Assembly: GCA_963513935.1 (NCBI GenBank)
Contig: OY740772.1
Span: 16,276,098 to 16,340,097 of the forward strand
DNA length: 64,000 nt
Direction of reading: 5' to 3'
Source: Aphrophora alni
Taxonomy: Eukaryota; Arthropoda; Insecta; Hemiptera; Aphrophoridae
Shown here: in pieces, positions 48,276 through 61,000 of the stretch
How the letters are laid out: each line of letters begins with the position of its first letter
Position numbering within the stretch: position 1 is the stretch's first letter
Made by a program: the position numbers and the translations under genes
The notes under the pieces: model-generated
What the model saw: only the letters and a program-made list of their open reading frames with translations
Database searches by the model: none
What the model was told of the DNA's origin: nothing

Positions 48276-49208
48276 ATTTTTAAATTGCACCTTAAAACTG
48301 TTAAATTTTTATCTATTCTGTTATTCCGTTATTTTTAGTTATTCTGTTAACCGACCAAAAAAAATACAGAAATATAACTAGATTAGAAAACCCTTGTATT
48401 TTTATAAAACTTATTTGACAATAAAATATAATGTAGCCTATAGCCTACCTTAGATGTTGAAAAATATGTTGAATATAATTATTATTTGATGCATCAAAGT
48501 AAAACAAAAATGTTCATTACCATAATAGGAATTTACCACATTTTACAACTAGAATTAGGTCAGTTTCCAACATAAATTCAATATATTATCCATTCACTTA
48601 AAAATAGACACAGGCTATATTAGTTTCTCGTGTGGGTAACCTGACGGTTAATTGTGTAGTAGCCTCTAGCACAATTAGTCTCATTGTTTGTAATTGACTA
48701 ATGCAATATCGTTTTATTTACCTAGGTGTAAAGTAAATCAGTTTTATATCATTTGACATTATCTGTATTGTCATAAATGTCCAACATATTTAAATTTACA
48801 GCAGCAGTAATCATTTAATTCAGTGGCTATTTGAATTCTTCATCAGTTAAATTATTTATTCTCCTAATAGGGCTAAACATAAATTGTAAAACAAACATTT
48901 CTTATTAATCTATATATCACTAAATGGAGATTGTAAAACCTCAGTCAAAATTTATTAATGAATGAGGATCATTGCTAAAAAGCAAAAACTGAAAGAATTT
49001 TGAAACAAATTAACAAGTTTGAAAAGACATGGAAGAAAAATTGTATTTATTATGTTTGTTTTGAACTTTAAAGGAACTTCATTTATCTTTTCGTTATATA
49101 ATTTGTAAAAATAATATATGAGTGCTTAAGTGTTCAGGGATTTCAAATTTAGATCATGCGTTAAGGTCTAAATGGAAAAGTTTTTTTATATGATAATACC
49201 AACAGTAG

Positions 49209-49545
49209 TTATGACTTACTTGACCATATCCTTTTATTCCTCCGATGAAAATAAAGCAGAAACAAAAGACCTCCACTTCCCCCATGTCCCCCGCCATTAC
49301 TTTCTTCACCTCCCACATCTTCCTTACTCATCACAACAACTTCTCTACCGTTCGCATCCATGCCATCCTTGACCTCCTTTTTTCTGTATCCTGGGGGATT
49401 CCATTCCAAAACCACCTCATCCTCCCTTTTCCTCAAAACATGACTAATCCATCTCCACTTCCTTTCCTTGAGTTTTTTCTTAGTGGCCTTTCATTGGCTC
49501 ATTCGAACAGATACTGGTTTTTCGCTATTCTGGGCCATCGCTAAA
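49209..49545 (-). pseudogene. decayed LINE endonuclease-reverse transcriptase C-terminus
   Basis: The minus strand reads KLKERKWRWISHVLRKREDE, then VVLEWNPPGYR and KEVKDGMD. It matches the family's KKRRWRWIGHVLRM...LxWxPxGxRxRGRPxxTWxDxV block near the protein end. Frameshifts follow, giving Gly-rich out-of-frame sequence. The 99-codon plus-strand ORF is a shadow. Confidence 0.65.
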
Positions 49546-49984
49546 GATATCTATTAGCGAAAGTTTGTAATCCTTGTTTATTATATTTGACTCTTTCCTA
49601 GTCTTGCATCTGTAAAATAAAACGAACATGACATTTGTTCCAAATATCCTTAATTAAATTCTTTCACTCAGCTGAGGTCATTTCCATGTAGCCCTCAGCT
49701 GAGCAATGGCACGCTTTGCTTTGTTCAGTTGAATGTCCACATCCATTCCTCCACTGTATGATGCATAAGTTTCAAACTATACCATTTCAATCTAGTCTTA
49801 CAGATGTCAAGAATATGGGGTTTGGGCTGCACTGCTCCAAACTTAGCAGGAAACTCGCTGAAGTATCTGATAGGAAACAAAGAAACTATTTCCTAATATA
49901 TTTATATAATAACTTCTGTATATATAATTTATATTACTTTTTCTTGCAATTTATATGATTTTATTATTGTTCTAGAAAGTGATT

Positions 49985-50540
49985 CAGGAAAACCTTTAAC
50001 GTTTATTAAACACACAAATAATATAAAACAGCTTCGAATCTATATAAAACTCTGGGAGATTCAAAACAGCTGACAATATATATATATCATTGTTGCGGTT
50101 GCTATGGTGATGTGTTATTTGTTTACTTACCATTGTACTGTTTGTAAATAATTAAATAATACGTATCACCATAGCAACCACAACATTGATATGTATTGCC
50201 AGCTGTTTTAAATTGCCCAGAGTTTGTCTAAACATTTAATGCAGTTTTATGTAATTAAGTCCCCCTCATGTCTCTTTTGACCAACTCTTGTTCAATCCCG
50301 ACCCTGACAGTATTAGAATTTTCAAGGGTTAAGAGAATTTATTTTACTGTCTCTTTCTTCTTCTTTTCTATAATGTAATGATGATAACCCAGAGTTCCAC
50401 CTTTAAATAAGAAACAAAAATTGTAATGATGGTTAGTTGGCAAGCATCTTGAACAGGATGTTTGTATTGTGAAAAGGTAATGGATTTTGAACTTGGTTGC
50501 TATCTAAAGAGCCTTTTGAATAAAAGTTTGTGTTCGAAAT
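49985..50540 (+). repeat. segmental duplicate block 1 (foldback family F4 plus F2 fragment)
   Basis: Collinear with 55085-55625: a foldback part (50026-50250), a reversed F2 piece with TCTCTTTTGACCAACTCTTG (about 50270-50345), then AATGATGGTTAGTTGGCAAGC and GGTTGCTATCTAAAGAG. It lies beyond the 3' end of the WD40 gene. Confidence 0.75.
50026..50250. mobile_element. foldback element family F4, copy 1
   Basis: The left arm CAAAACAGCTGACAATATA, CATTGTTGCGGTTGCTATGG, TGATGTG pairs with the right arm CACCATAGCAACCACAACA and GCCAGCTGTTTTAAATTGCC. An unpaired stretch with GTTTACTTACCATTGTACTG separates them. There is no ORF. Confidence 0.75.
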
Positions 50541-51394
50541 ATTCCAAGCCAGTCAAAAGTTCTATCAAAACTGGAAACAACTTGATCTAAGTGAAAATGG
50601 AAAAAAGAAAAATGGCATATAACAAAAACTTTTTGATGATGTTAGAAATCATCTATTATGTTTGGCACAAAAATTACTGACTATTTAATCTTTTAGTATA
50701 TAACAAAGAGATGCAAAAAACCAAAATTAAGGCAGAACAATGTTCATTAAATGCAACAACTGAAGAAACTAGATAAACAGAAAAGAGTTTTGTACTATCA
50801 ATTGTTCCAGGGTTATGAAAGGTTGAGGCTGGACTTCTTTGAATCAAATGATTTACAAATTAACAATGGTTTCACTTATTGGACATGTGAAATCATTAAA
50901 CTCTAGATACACCAAATAGCAGAAAACCTACATGAATATCAACTGTATTCCAATAATATTGGTGTTTGATGCTACCAAGATTGTCAGACCTATTTTCTTT
51001 TCTTTTTTAATATTAACAGTGGAGTGCTCCAATATGTGTTTGATGCCACTTTTAATATTAACAGTGGAGTGCTCCAATAGCTATCATAACCAATTGGAGT
51101 CTACATTAATTCAAATAATCTGTGATCACCGAGATAACCTGACCTCATTTCTCTTACTTTTTATCTTTGGGTTTTTTTTTTTAAGGACAAAGTGTCATCC
51201 AAACACATTTGAACATCTCTAATACAAGATCACATGAGACATCATGAGTTATGTTTGAATGCAGGATTACAACATTTCCAATATTTACTTTAAATGAGTT
51301 ATTTTGATTTTTTTGACGATTCTCTATAGAATAATGTAAGTTTATGTAATTTTGTAGTCAAATAAATTTGTACTATTCAACAAAAATTAAAACG

Positions 51395-51570
51395 ATTTTT
51401 TACCAATACCATCAGTACAATGTTTACAAAAGTAAACAAATAAATAATACAAATCTCCATAGCAACAGCAACAATGACATCTAGTGCCAGCTTTTTGAAT
51501 ATCTCAGAATTTTTCTATAAATTGATGTAATTTGTGTGTTATAAAATGTTTAATATTAAATTAAATTGGC
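51395..51570 (+). mobile_element. foldback family F4, single-arm copy
   Basis: AGTACAATGTTTACAAAAGT, CTCCATAGCAACAGCAACAA, TGACATCTAGTGCCAGC and TGTAATTTGTGTGTTATAAAA correspond to the right half of F4. The left arm is missing. Confidence 0.6.
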
Positions 51571-51677
51571 GATACCTTTCAACTCAAATCTGCATTACAC
51601 GAAATTATTTTTTATATTTTTATTAAATATTTGAATTCTTAAAATAATTTCAATAAATCTGAACATAAAATATTATG

Positions 51678-51683
51678 TTTATT
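51678..51683 (-). promoter_or_regulatory. AATAAA polyadenylation signal of the WD40 gene
   Basis: AATAAA on the minus strand, about 30 bases past the stop codon at 51714. The position implies a very short 3' UTR, of the order of 50 bases. Cleavage probably falls at about 51655-51665. Confidence 0.6.
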
Positions 51684-51713
51684 TTATTTAATTCCAACAA
51701 TATTTTCTTCCCT

Positions 51714-52007
51714 TTACTGTTCGTCTACAGTTTTCTGTTCTTCCGGAACTGTAGCTTCCCTTGCTTCCTCCGAAACAATTATTGTTGGGACATCCATTTC
51801 TTTTTCTTTGTTCATACCATTTTCTATTTCTTTCTCTATAGCATTTTCCGTTTCTTTGTTTATATCTTTTTCAATTTCTTCTTCTTTTCCACCGCCTATA
51901 AGATACTTCACAAGTTGACAATTTCCACTCTTAGCTCCATAGCAGATTTCATTTTGGAAACAAGTCGACGTAATGATAGGTTTCTTTTCAGGAATCACAC
52001 CAACTAC
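51714..52007 (-). CDS. WD40 gene, last exon with acidic/basic tail and stop
   Basis: The acceptor AG lies at 52009-52008 after a long T-rich tract. The frame opens VVGVIPEKKPIITSTCFQN, completes the last blade with ICYGAKSGNCQLVKYL, then runs into alternating Glu/Lys (KEEEIEKDINKETENAIEKE) and ends VDEQ and TAA at 51714. 294 bases, phase 0. The overlapping plus-strand Phe-rich ORF is its shadow. Confidence 0.85.
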   Translation of the reverse strand, partial: VVGVIPEKKPIITSTCFQNEICYGAKSGNCQLVKYLIGGGKEEEIEKDINKETENAIEKEIENGMNKEKEMDVPTIIVSEEAREATVPEEQKTVDEQ

Positions 52008-55000
52008 CTTTTGAATAGATTAAAAAAAGAATAAAAAAGAATGAAAAACAATCCTCCATACATAGCCTGAAATTATTAAAATGTATTAAGGATTTAATCA
52101 AGGTTGTAAATATACACAACACAAACGAGGACCAATTTTGATCAAAATTTGTAGAGCAGATACTTTGAACTAACACAATATTTTTTTTTTAATTCAAAAT
52201 TTAATAGTACCGTAGATGCTGTACAAAGTCAAAATTACTTTTTTTCTAAATCGGCTATAACAAATTAATCCACTTGTAATAAGTGGTGTAAATCGTCAAT
52301 AAGCATTTTACACTATTGAATGAAACATAAACATGTATTTATATTAAAACCCTTCAGTTATAATAATATAACAAATAGTATTCGCAATCATCAATTAAGG
52401 ATACCCACATATTGAGTATTTTTTGAGGATTCTGGATCAAAAATTGAAATGCTGGTGCGGGAATACATTGTGAACAGAGCACTATATCGCAGAACAAGAG
52501 ATAACATTTATAACAAACATTTTTTTAAAGTTCGACTATCACTAAATGAGTTAAAGCAATTTCAATCAAATTTTGATGAAATGTGACCATTCATAATCTA
52601 AAGTAATGTATCAAATTGTAAATTAAAATTATAGTTAGTGTATAATTTAAAAATACTGCAATTGAACTCTCATTGTCAACAGAATGGTTTTAGTTTGTTG
52701 AATTATTCATTTTAATTTTTTTTTTTTTTTTTTTGTAAACTTATTATTCATGAACCTTCATTTTTGTTTACTTACCATTTTTCACATTCATTTGGATTAT
52801 AAATCTTCATATTTTATCAAAATAGTTTTTATTGATTTTGAGATACAGCGTAAATCGGTTATAGTAACCTTCCTTATTATGACGTGTTTAAGGTCATAAA
52901 TATGGACGTCATAACCTTCCATAATGACGTCCTTATTATGAAATGTTTCAGTGACTAAATCCGAAGATCCCGGACATATTTCATGTCAGAACTTTAGTGT
53001 TTTATAATGTTTTTCTATTTGTGTACTACTTGATAATAAAATACCAATGACCACTTTCATAGTAAACCCGTGTCTCATATCCATACAAAATCTAAACATA
53101 TGTATTTAAAAAGCTGCTTACAAAAACATATTAGTTTTAGTGATATATTTTTAGTTTGTTACAAAATTGGTCCAGATATAACAACAACATTTAAAGTGGC
53201 GCTTTATTTATTAATGTATTTCTTTCTAGCGTTCCATTTCTACCTTTCTTTTAATCCTTCACGACTCTTTTTACAAGTAATCCGTAACTTTACGGGCACA
53301 TCTTAACAATATCACAAAGAACTCTTCGTGAACTCTTTATGGTTTCCTCTGGAAGTCTTTAGTATTGAAGAAAGGGGTCACATAGTACAGAGATTGAAAA
53401 ATAGAAATAACCAACGGATACATTGCAAAGAAAAGTGACTTGTCTCATTTAACTATTTCAACAATTTGGAAGGAAAAAAGACAAAATAAAATCTCTTTTT
53501 GAAAATCAACCGATCTAGATCTTCCCAAATAAAGTTATTGAGGAGGCTTCATTAAAGTGATGTTTTAAAAAATATAAGTTATACTGTATATAAATAGTAG
53601 AGGACTTTCTAAATCAGTAAAACAAAGTACTTGTAGTGTTTGTACATTTATAAGTGTTTAGAAACAGCCATAGAGCAGTGCAGTTTAGACAAGACCCCCC
53701 CCCCCACAATGTTGTCAGTTCGGTTCAAGTCTCTTTGTGTTTAATTGTTTGTTTACATTAAATTGTAAAACACTATATCAATCAAGAGTCCTAAACTTTG
53801 ATTATTTTTAGTTATTGCAAGGTCGAGATAATTAAGTGCACCATTATTTTTTTTTTATATATTCTCACATATACTTAGTGTAGAGAAAGTTATGTGATGG
53901 TCAAAAAATTTATTTAGAGTAGAAGAGGTAGTCAGAGTCGGGAATCACTTAAGTCACCAAGAGGGGGTTCCGAGGCGGGGATGTGTGTGGTCTAGTGCTC
54001 TAGAGTAGATTCTGCTACACGACCCTTCAAAGAAGGCCAACATAAAACTCAAGATTCTAACGTAACAGCCCACTGTCATTTTGGAGTCATCTTGTAAGGA
54101 CGTTCCCACTTACAAGGACATCATCGCCAGCTGAATGGCTGTTGTTCTCGATGCCTATCCTGAATGTAAACTTACCAATGAGCAAGGATAAGTTTGAACT
54201 CATGGAGTTTCATTCTCAGAGAGCTACATGGAAAAAGTAGCTCTCGTTCTTTCCTACCTCAGAAATGCAACAAAATGTTGGCTGGAGACAACGATTGCTA
54301 CCTTTAAACCATTAGGTGAAGAAAACAAGTTGATCTCCAGATTGAGTGGGGACATTCCGAAGACTACAAGGGTGCTTCTTAGGGCGCACTCCAAGCTTCT
54401 AAAGCCGTCCACCGATCAAGTATGGGAGATGTTTGTCCAGCATAATTTTGTGTAAAGTTAATAGTTTTTGATTTTTTCGACATCAAAAATTTTAAAACAG
54501 CTGCCATTTTGAAGCATACAAAACAAAGTCCTGCAACATTTATAAAAGGTCACATAAAAACAGTTTACCAAATTTGAATTAAATATCTAATTTCTTTACT
54601 AAAATATAATATTTGTTGTAAAATAATCATAATGGTGGACGATAGAAAACTAAACAGGACATATGTCGTAGGGACGTTTTTAAATTATTTAGACCCTTTG
54701 TTCCAAGAAACCATAATATAGTTTGGAAACACCATCTATATAATATTGTAAATAATAATATATCACACTATAAAAATCCTGATAAAAAAGTAATACAAAT
54801 ATATACAGACCAGATTTTCTTTAAGACTTATAATTCTCAAGCCCCCATAACCAGCACCACCACACATGATTAAATCTCCAGATGATTCTCCACTGAAAAA
54901 CTTTGCAGTATACAAACAATCTCCTTCCAAAGACACAAGTCTGTTAGAAGGAATTATGTTTTTGATTAACAGTCCCGATCCAAAGTCCCAAAGTTGGAGG

Positions 55001-58000
55001 TTATTTTTACATCTGCTAGATCCAGTTAATATTTTGTTACTCTGAAAAATATAACATATGAGTTTACTTCTGTTACAGGGAAAACATTTAATTTAACATT
55101 AAACATTTAAAAGCACACAAACGACATAAAACTGCATCAAATGTATAGACTAACTATGGGCAATTCAAAACAGCTGACAATAGATGTCATTGTTGCGGTT
55201 ACTATGGTGATGTGTTTTTTATTTGCTTACTTACCTTTGTACTGATTGTAAATAAATAATACATATCACCATAGCAACCACAACATCTATTCCCAGCTGT
55301 TTAAATTGCCCAGAGTTAGTCTATACATTTGATGCAGTTTTATATAGTTAACACATCTTTCCTATCATGTCTCTTTTGACCAACTCTTGTTCTCTTCTGA
55401 CCCTGATGCTGTTAGAATATTTTCAAGGGCTAAGAGTCTTTATTTTAAACTGTCTTCAATTTCTTTTTTATAATGTAATGATGATAACGCAGAGGTTTCC
55501 ACCTTTAAATAAGAAACAAATTGTAATGATGGTTAGTTGGCAAGCACCTTGAACAAGATGTTTTTACTGAATTTTGAAATTGGTTGCTATCTAAAGAGTC
55601 TTTTGAATGGAATTTGGTGTTAAAATCACTACAAAAGTTACAAAAAGTAAACCTTAAAAAAAAAAATTACAAATGTTTTTAACTAGCTGTTGTTTAACAA
55701 CTATGTTGTCATTTAATTGATTGATAAATTTATTAAGTTAATAATAAATAACCAACTACAGTACAAGCAAATGACAGATATACAATAGACAACACACAGT
55801 AATAAACCAATAACAGACCAAAAAACAACAGACAATCCTTGAAATAAAAAAATATTACATTACATATCAAATTAATAACCTTATATACTCTTTTTACACT
55901 TCTTCCTATTATTCATAAACTCTTCTAGATTATAAATACATTCATTTATAACCCGTTTTTCAACCATTATTTTATACTGTGAAAAATTTAATGCTTTGCA
56001 ATCACTAGGTAACTATTAAACATTTTTATGCCCATTATGTTTAAATCAATTTGATGTCTTTATAAGTCTTCTATATCCATTACAACTTCTGTTAATTTTA
56101 AAAATTGACCTAATTTAAACAAATACAAATTGTATTTATAATTCAGTGCCTAGTTCTTGAAAAAACCGTTAATAGGTTACTTAGTTTGTTTTTAACTAAT
56201 ACAGCATACAAGAAAGAACTTAATACTATATATCAAATAGCAGAAAACAATAGTTATGGAAAAGAAATCATAAGAAAGTCAACCCGATAATTGACAGTAA
56301 ATTAGACCAAGAAAGATCACAAAGAAACAGAGAAGTGGATGAGCTAAATTTACATGAGACATGTCAAATAAAAGTTTTCTAAGAAAATATAATATTAATG
56401 AACACAAATAACAGACCAAAGAAATAGAGTTTATGAAATCAAATATTGACGTAACACAACATACACAGGCTAAATGGAGAATAAACTTAAGTCACGATTT
56501 TAAGAATATGTTAGATCTTATAAATATGAAATGGATGATTCAAATCTCATAGAAGAATAAATGAAATCCCAAAACAAGAGAAAGATTGGTTGACATTTGC
56601 TAGAAGGAAACTCCATAGTTGTCTACACACTTTTTCTTTTTTTTAAACAACTCTTCATTTCAAATTAGAGAGAATTATAAATTGTTGGTGATAGGTAAGA
56701 ATATGATTTTAGTAATGATGCTAAATTTTGTGTTGTAAGTATTACATTCATTATACGTTTATTATCATTTCCTGGAAGCATTGTAAACATTCACACAAAT
56801 CATACGAATTAACAACAAAAGAAAATATAACAATTCGATATACCTTACAGTCTATTGCATCTCCGCTTATAAAAGGTCCTTCAATAGTTCTTACAAGGCC
56901 ATCTTCTGTACGAATATCCCAAATCTGTAAAAATTATTAATTTTTAGCTTAAACAGTTTATGTGCACGTTTAAATAAAATCATCTGTTTTACATTATTGA
57001 TTGCTAAAGTAAGTTATAAATAAATATAATTAACACTTAACTTATGCGTGGATTGTAATTTTATGTATCTAAGAATTCTGTTTTATAGTTACTCATTTAT
57101 AGCTATTAAACATAAGATGAGCCTAAAAATATATTCTGCATTGGGATTCCGTTCACATTCAATTACAGTATTTGAATAAATATTTACAGTTGGTGTTTAA
57201 ATGAAGAAACGTGGTAAGATGTTTCTTTCCCTTTTACAGTACAAGATTTTATTTTTAGTGTTGATACAAAAACTTCGAATTAAAGGAGTTCACTTCCAAT
57301 TATTCATTTTTTTACACTGATACCATAGAAAGTTCAAAGGACCAACCCAAAACTTCAATTAACAGCAATTTAAAATTAAAGACTTTCGAATTATCTAAGG
57401 GTGTACTAGATGGTAACATTTCTATCCTGGCCGACTCCAAATCATCTCTGCATGTTATTTCGTTTTATAAACCATCACCATTTTTCTGTTATATTCAAGA
57501 AATTCAATGCCTACTACAAATTATACACAGAAAAAGTATGCTTCCAGTGGATTCTAGTCTAAGTATCAGGGAATGATGTAGCAGATGAACTGGTAACGAC
57601 TGCATCATACATCTCCATGATGTATATGTGCATCATACATCTCCATGCCATCTCCCCAAACCTCTATCGATGGCAACTTTAGAAGCTTGTTTAAACAAAA
57701 ACAAAAATATTTACAATGAGATTTGAATGGAAGCCTGAAAGTGTTCCTTAAATGGTAGACCCCTTTATGAAATTCTAAAGGAATCAAATGATCTTATAAT
57801 ATATAGAAATATATACAAACATTCATTGTCAAAATCTAAACAGGCCAAATAATTACTGAGCAGTATTTGAACTGTATTCGCTTAACAGAGTCCTCATTGT
57901 AGAAATGCAGCAGTGAAACAGAAGCAACAGAACAAATTATCATCAAATCTATTTTCAAGAAAGAAAAAAAAACTGACAGAATACCTCAAATCATCAAATC

Positions 58001-61000
58001 AAGAGAGAATTGACATCATTTAAAAAAAAATTCTATTAATGGCTAAAAAAATCTAAGAAATTGGTCATGCAATAACGTTGGATGCATGTTACAAGATGCA
58101 AGCAACTTACATTTATTGAACGGAGTAAAAGAAATAAGACGTTATAAGCTGTCACAAGCTTGTTTTATTTATGATAAGAATATATTTAAACTATATTGAT
58201 TTTTTAAGCTTAGAATTAATTAACGTAAACTAGTTTTGTTTTTAATAAATCAATAATCTTGTTTACCTTGACCGTATTGTCCCAACCACCCGATACGAAC
58301 ACAGACTCTTCAGTAGGATGAAATTGTACACTGTAAATCCTCATCTTGTGGTAATCTATTGTAGTAGACATCATAGGATCTGTATCTCCAAATTCTTGTA
58401 TTACCTAAAACATGCGTTGTAAAACAAGATTCCATAATAAATATTTATTTGGAATATGACTGTACACTTCCTATTAGTGAATTGCTTTGTGATTCATGGT
58501 GAACAATAAAAACAAATTAATTACAGAATTGATAATTTTAAGAAGAGCTTATAATTTTTATAGGCTTACAACAAAAATAAATGGTGCTAAAACATTCTTA
58601 CCCATTCCCAAAATGAAATAAAAATCAGCCAAAAATATACGTTACTAAAAATGTCAATTTTTGTTGTCACTCAAAAGCTGAAAATGAACCATTGACATTC
58701 TTTGAATAAATATTAATATATTTACAGAGGAACTAAACTTGGTTCTATTGTATTATAAACATGTCCTCAGTGGAAATTATATTTGATTTAAATTGAAATA
58801 TGTACTGATGGTAGTAAAGGATACATTTTGCTTTTTTAACCATAATGCATTTTTACTAACACTTTTACACAACTGGTTTGAGTAAACCTAGCGTTTTTGG
58901 ATATATGCAGAAGAGTATGTTTTGTCTGGGTCCTTAAAGGTAACAATTGACAAAAATTTTATAAAAATCGGATTAGCTGATTCTGAAAAAAATGTAATTA
59001 TGTGTTACAGATAGATATCATTCAAAACCCATTTTATTTTTATTCAGGGGACCTCATAACAAATATATCCACACAAAATTTGACACCGATTTTCCTTTTA
59101 TCACTGAACTTTCTCTAAACTGTAAAAAGCAATAAGAGTTTATATGAATGCTGGGAAAAGTGTAGATAAAATTTGAGATTAAAGTATTCAAGTAGTTTGG
59201 ATACCTAACACAAATGCCAGATAGGGAACGAAGAAGTGTTGGAGATCTCTGGAAATGACAAAGAAAGGAATTTCAGGAATAAGGGTATCGGGATTCAATG
59301 GAAAACAGCAAACCTAGATGAGAAACAGGATCAGAACATGGAGCTTTGTAAATGAGGAGATGGAACTTATCTATAAGCTGGTAACCAGAACGGAGTTTTG
59401 TAAATAAAGGGATAGAGAGTGGAGATCTAGCTATAACCTGTAAATCAGAGCATGGAGCTTTGTAAATGAGAGGATGAAAATTTACCTATAAGCTGTAAAC
59501 CAGAATGGAGCTTTGTAAATGAGGGGGTGGAAACTTACCTATAAGCTGTAAACCAGAACGGAGTTTTGTAAATAAGGGGATAGGGATTGGAGATCTAGCT
59601 ATAACCTGTAAATCAGAATATGAAGATTTGTAAATGAGGGGATGGAAATTTACCTAAAAGCTGTAAACCAGAATGGAACTTTGTAAATAAGAAGATGAAA
59701 ATGTAGCTATAAGCTGTCAACAGTTGTACCCATACAAGTTCTGTAAGGTTATAAACTTGAACCTGTCAAATAAAAACAAAAATATTTCTTATAATTTCTT
59801 GTGTGATCACAAAAAAATACACCACATACCATGGACACTAAACAGTTCGTAAATTAACTAAAACTACACAGAACGAAAGAATAATAAATTACTAAAACTG
59901 ACTTGTTTTGACACAGTGTCGTACATACGAATACATGCATCTTTCCCAGCTGTAATAAGCTTGACTCCGTTAGCATCTGTGTCCAGCGTATTCACTTCGT
60001 TGCCCTGTTCTGTAAAACATACGATTCTTTATCCATTTATATGTCTCAAATAGTAGTTAAAATAGTGATGAAGTTACAATAAATGGTGCAAAAATATTAC
60101 ATAAACGTTTTCACTCACCTGTCAACAAAACCAAATAAAAAGAAACCAAAAGAATTCATTATCAAAAATGTCAGTACAGACATTTTCTCAGTTAAAAAGT
60201 GAAAATGTACTATGAGGCCAACTTTGAAAAATATTTATATATTTAAATAAAAGCCTAGACGTGTTCCATTTAAATGCGACCTCAAAGTAAATTGTTTTTT
60301 CATTAAAATCAAACTTTCCATGACAGCAGTCGAGATAATTTTTATTTTTTGCCAATAAATTATTCCTGAAATGTAACATTTTGTTTACTTGCAATTTTAC
60401 ACACAGATTTGGCTCATTAATCTTCTCATTTCAATTAAATTTAAACAAAATCGGTAAAGCATATTTTGAAAAATTATATATTTCTACAACAGCCAATTTT
60501 TAACCAATGAACCGGTATTTTTTGGAAAGATTGCAAACCAATAAATTTTGTTTGGGTCTTTAGAGGCTGCACTTTGATTTAAAAATCATAATTATCTGTT
60601 TTATTCATATGGCAGCCATCCCAAAATTTTGAGTTATACAAAAATGAAAACAACTTCTCGACTATTAATGATCAAAATATGCCCACATATCAAATTTGGT
60701 TCGAATTTGATCTGTAAAAAACAATACACGCATTTAGGATGTACAAAGATTACAGACTCCAAACAGACAGACAGATATCATTCCAAAAATCACTTTTATG
60801 GAACCAGGAGATCTCAAACTGATATATCAGTAAATAACCCAACATCGATTTTATGACCTAACAGAGGTTTCTTCAACGTACTTAGGCTATTTATCATAAT
60901 ATTCAACGTTTACTTTGCTCACTATAGCAAATCTACAAAACACATTTTTAAAATAGTATCTGTTTTGAAATTACCACCAACTGTGGCATTGTAGTAGCTT

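Noticed and set aside
51675..52034. Phe-rich 119-codon plus-strand ORF
   Set aside because: It is the antisense shadow of the Glu/Lys-rich last exon of the WD40 gene.
59726..59760. Possible extra WD40 exon reading VQVYNLTELVW with a good acceptor
   Set aside because: Flanking exons already join in phase 0 and give a continuous protein (SKQ to VIQEFGD). This piece adjoins the minisatellite and lacks a convincing donor and blade sequence. It could at most be an alternative exon.
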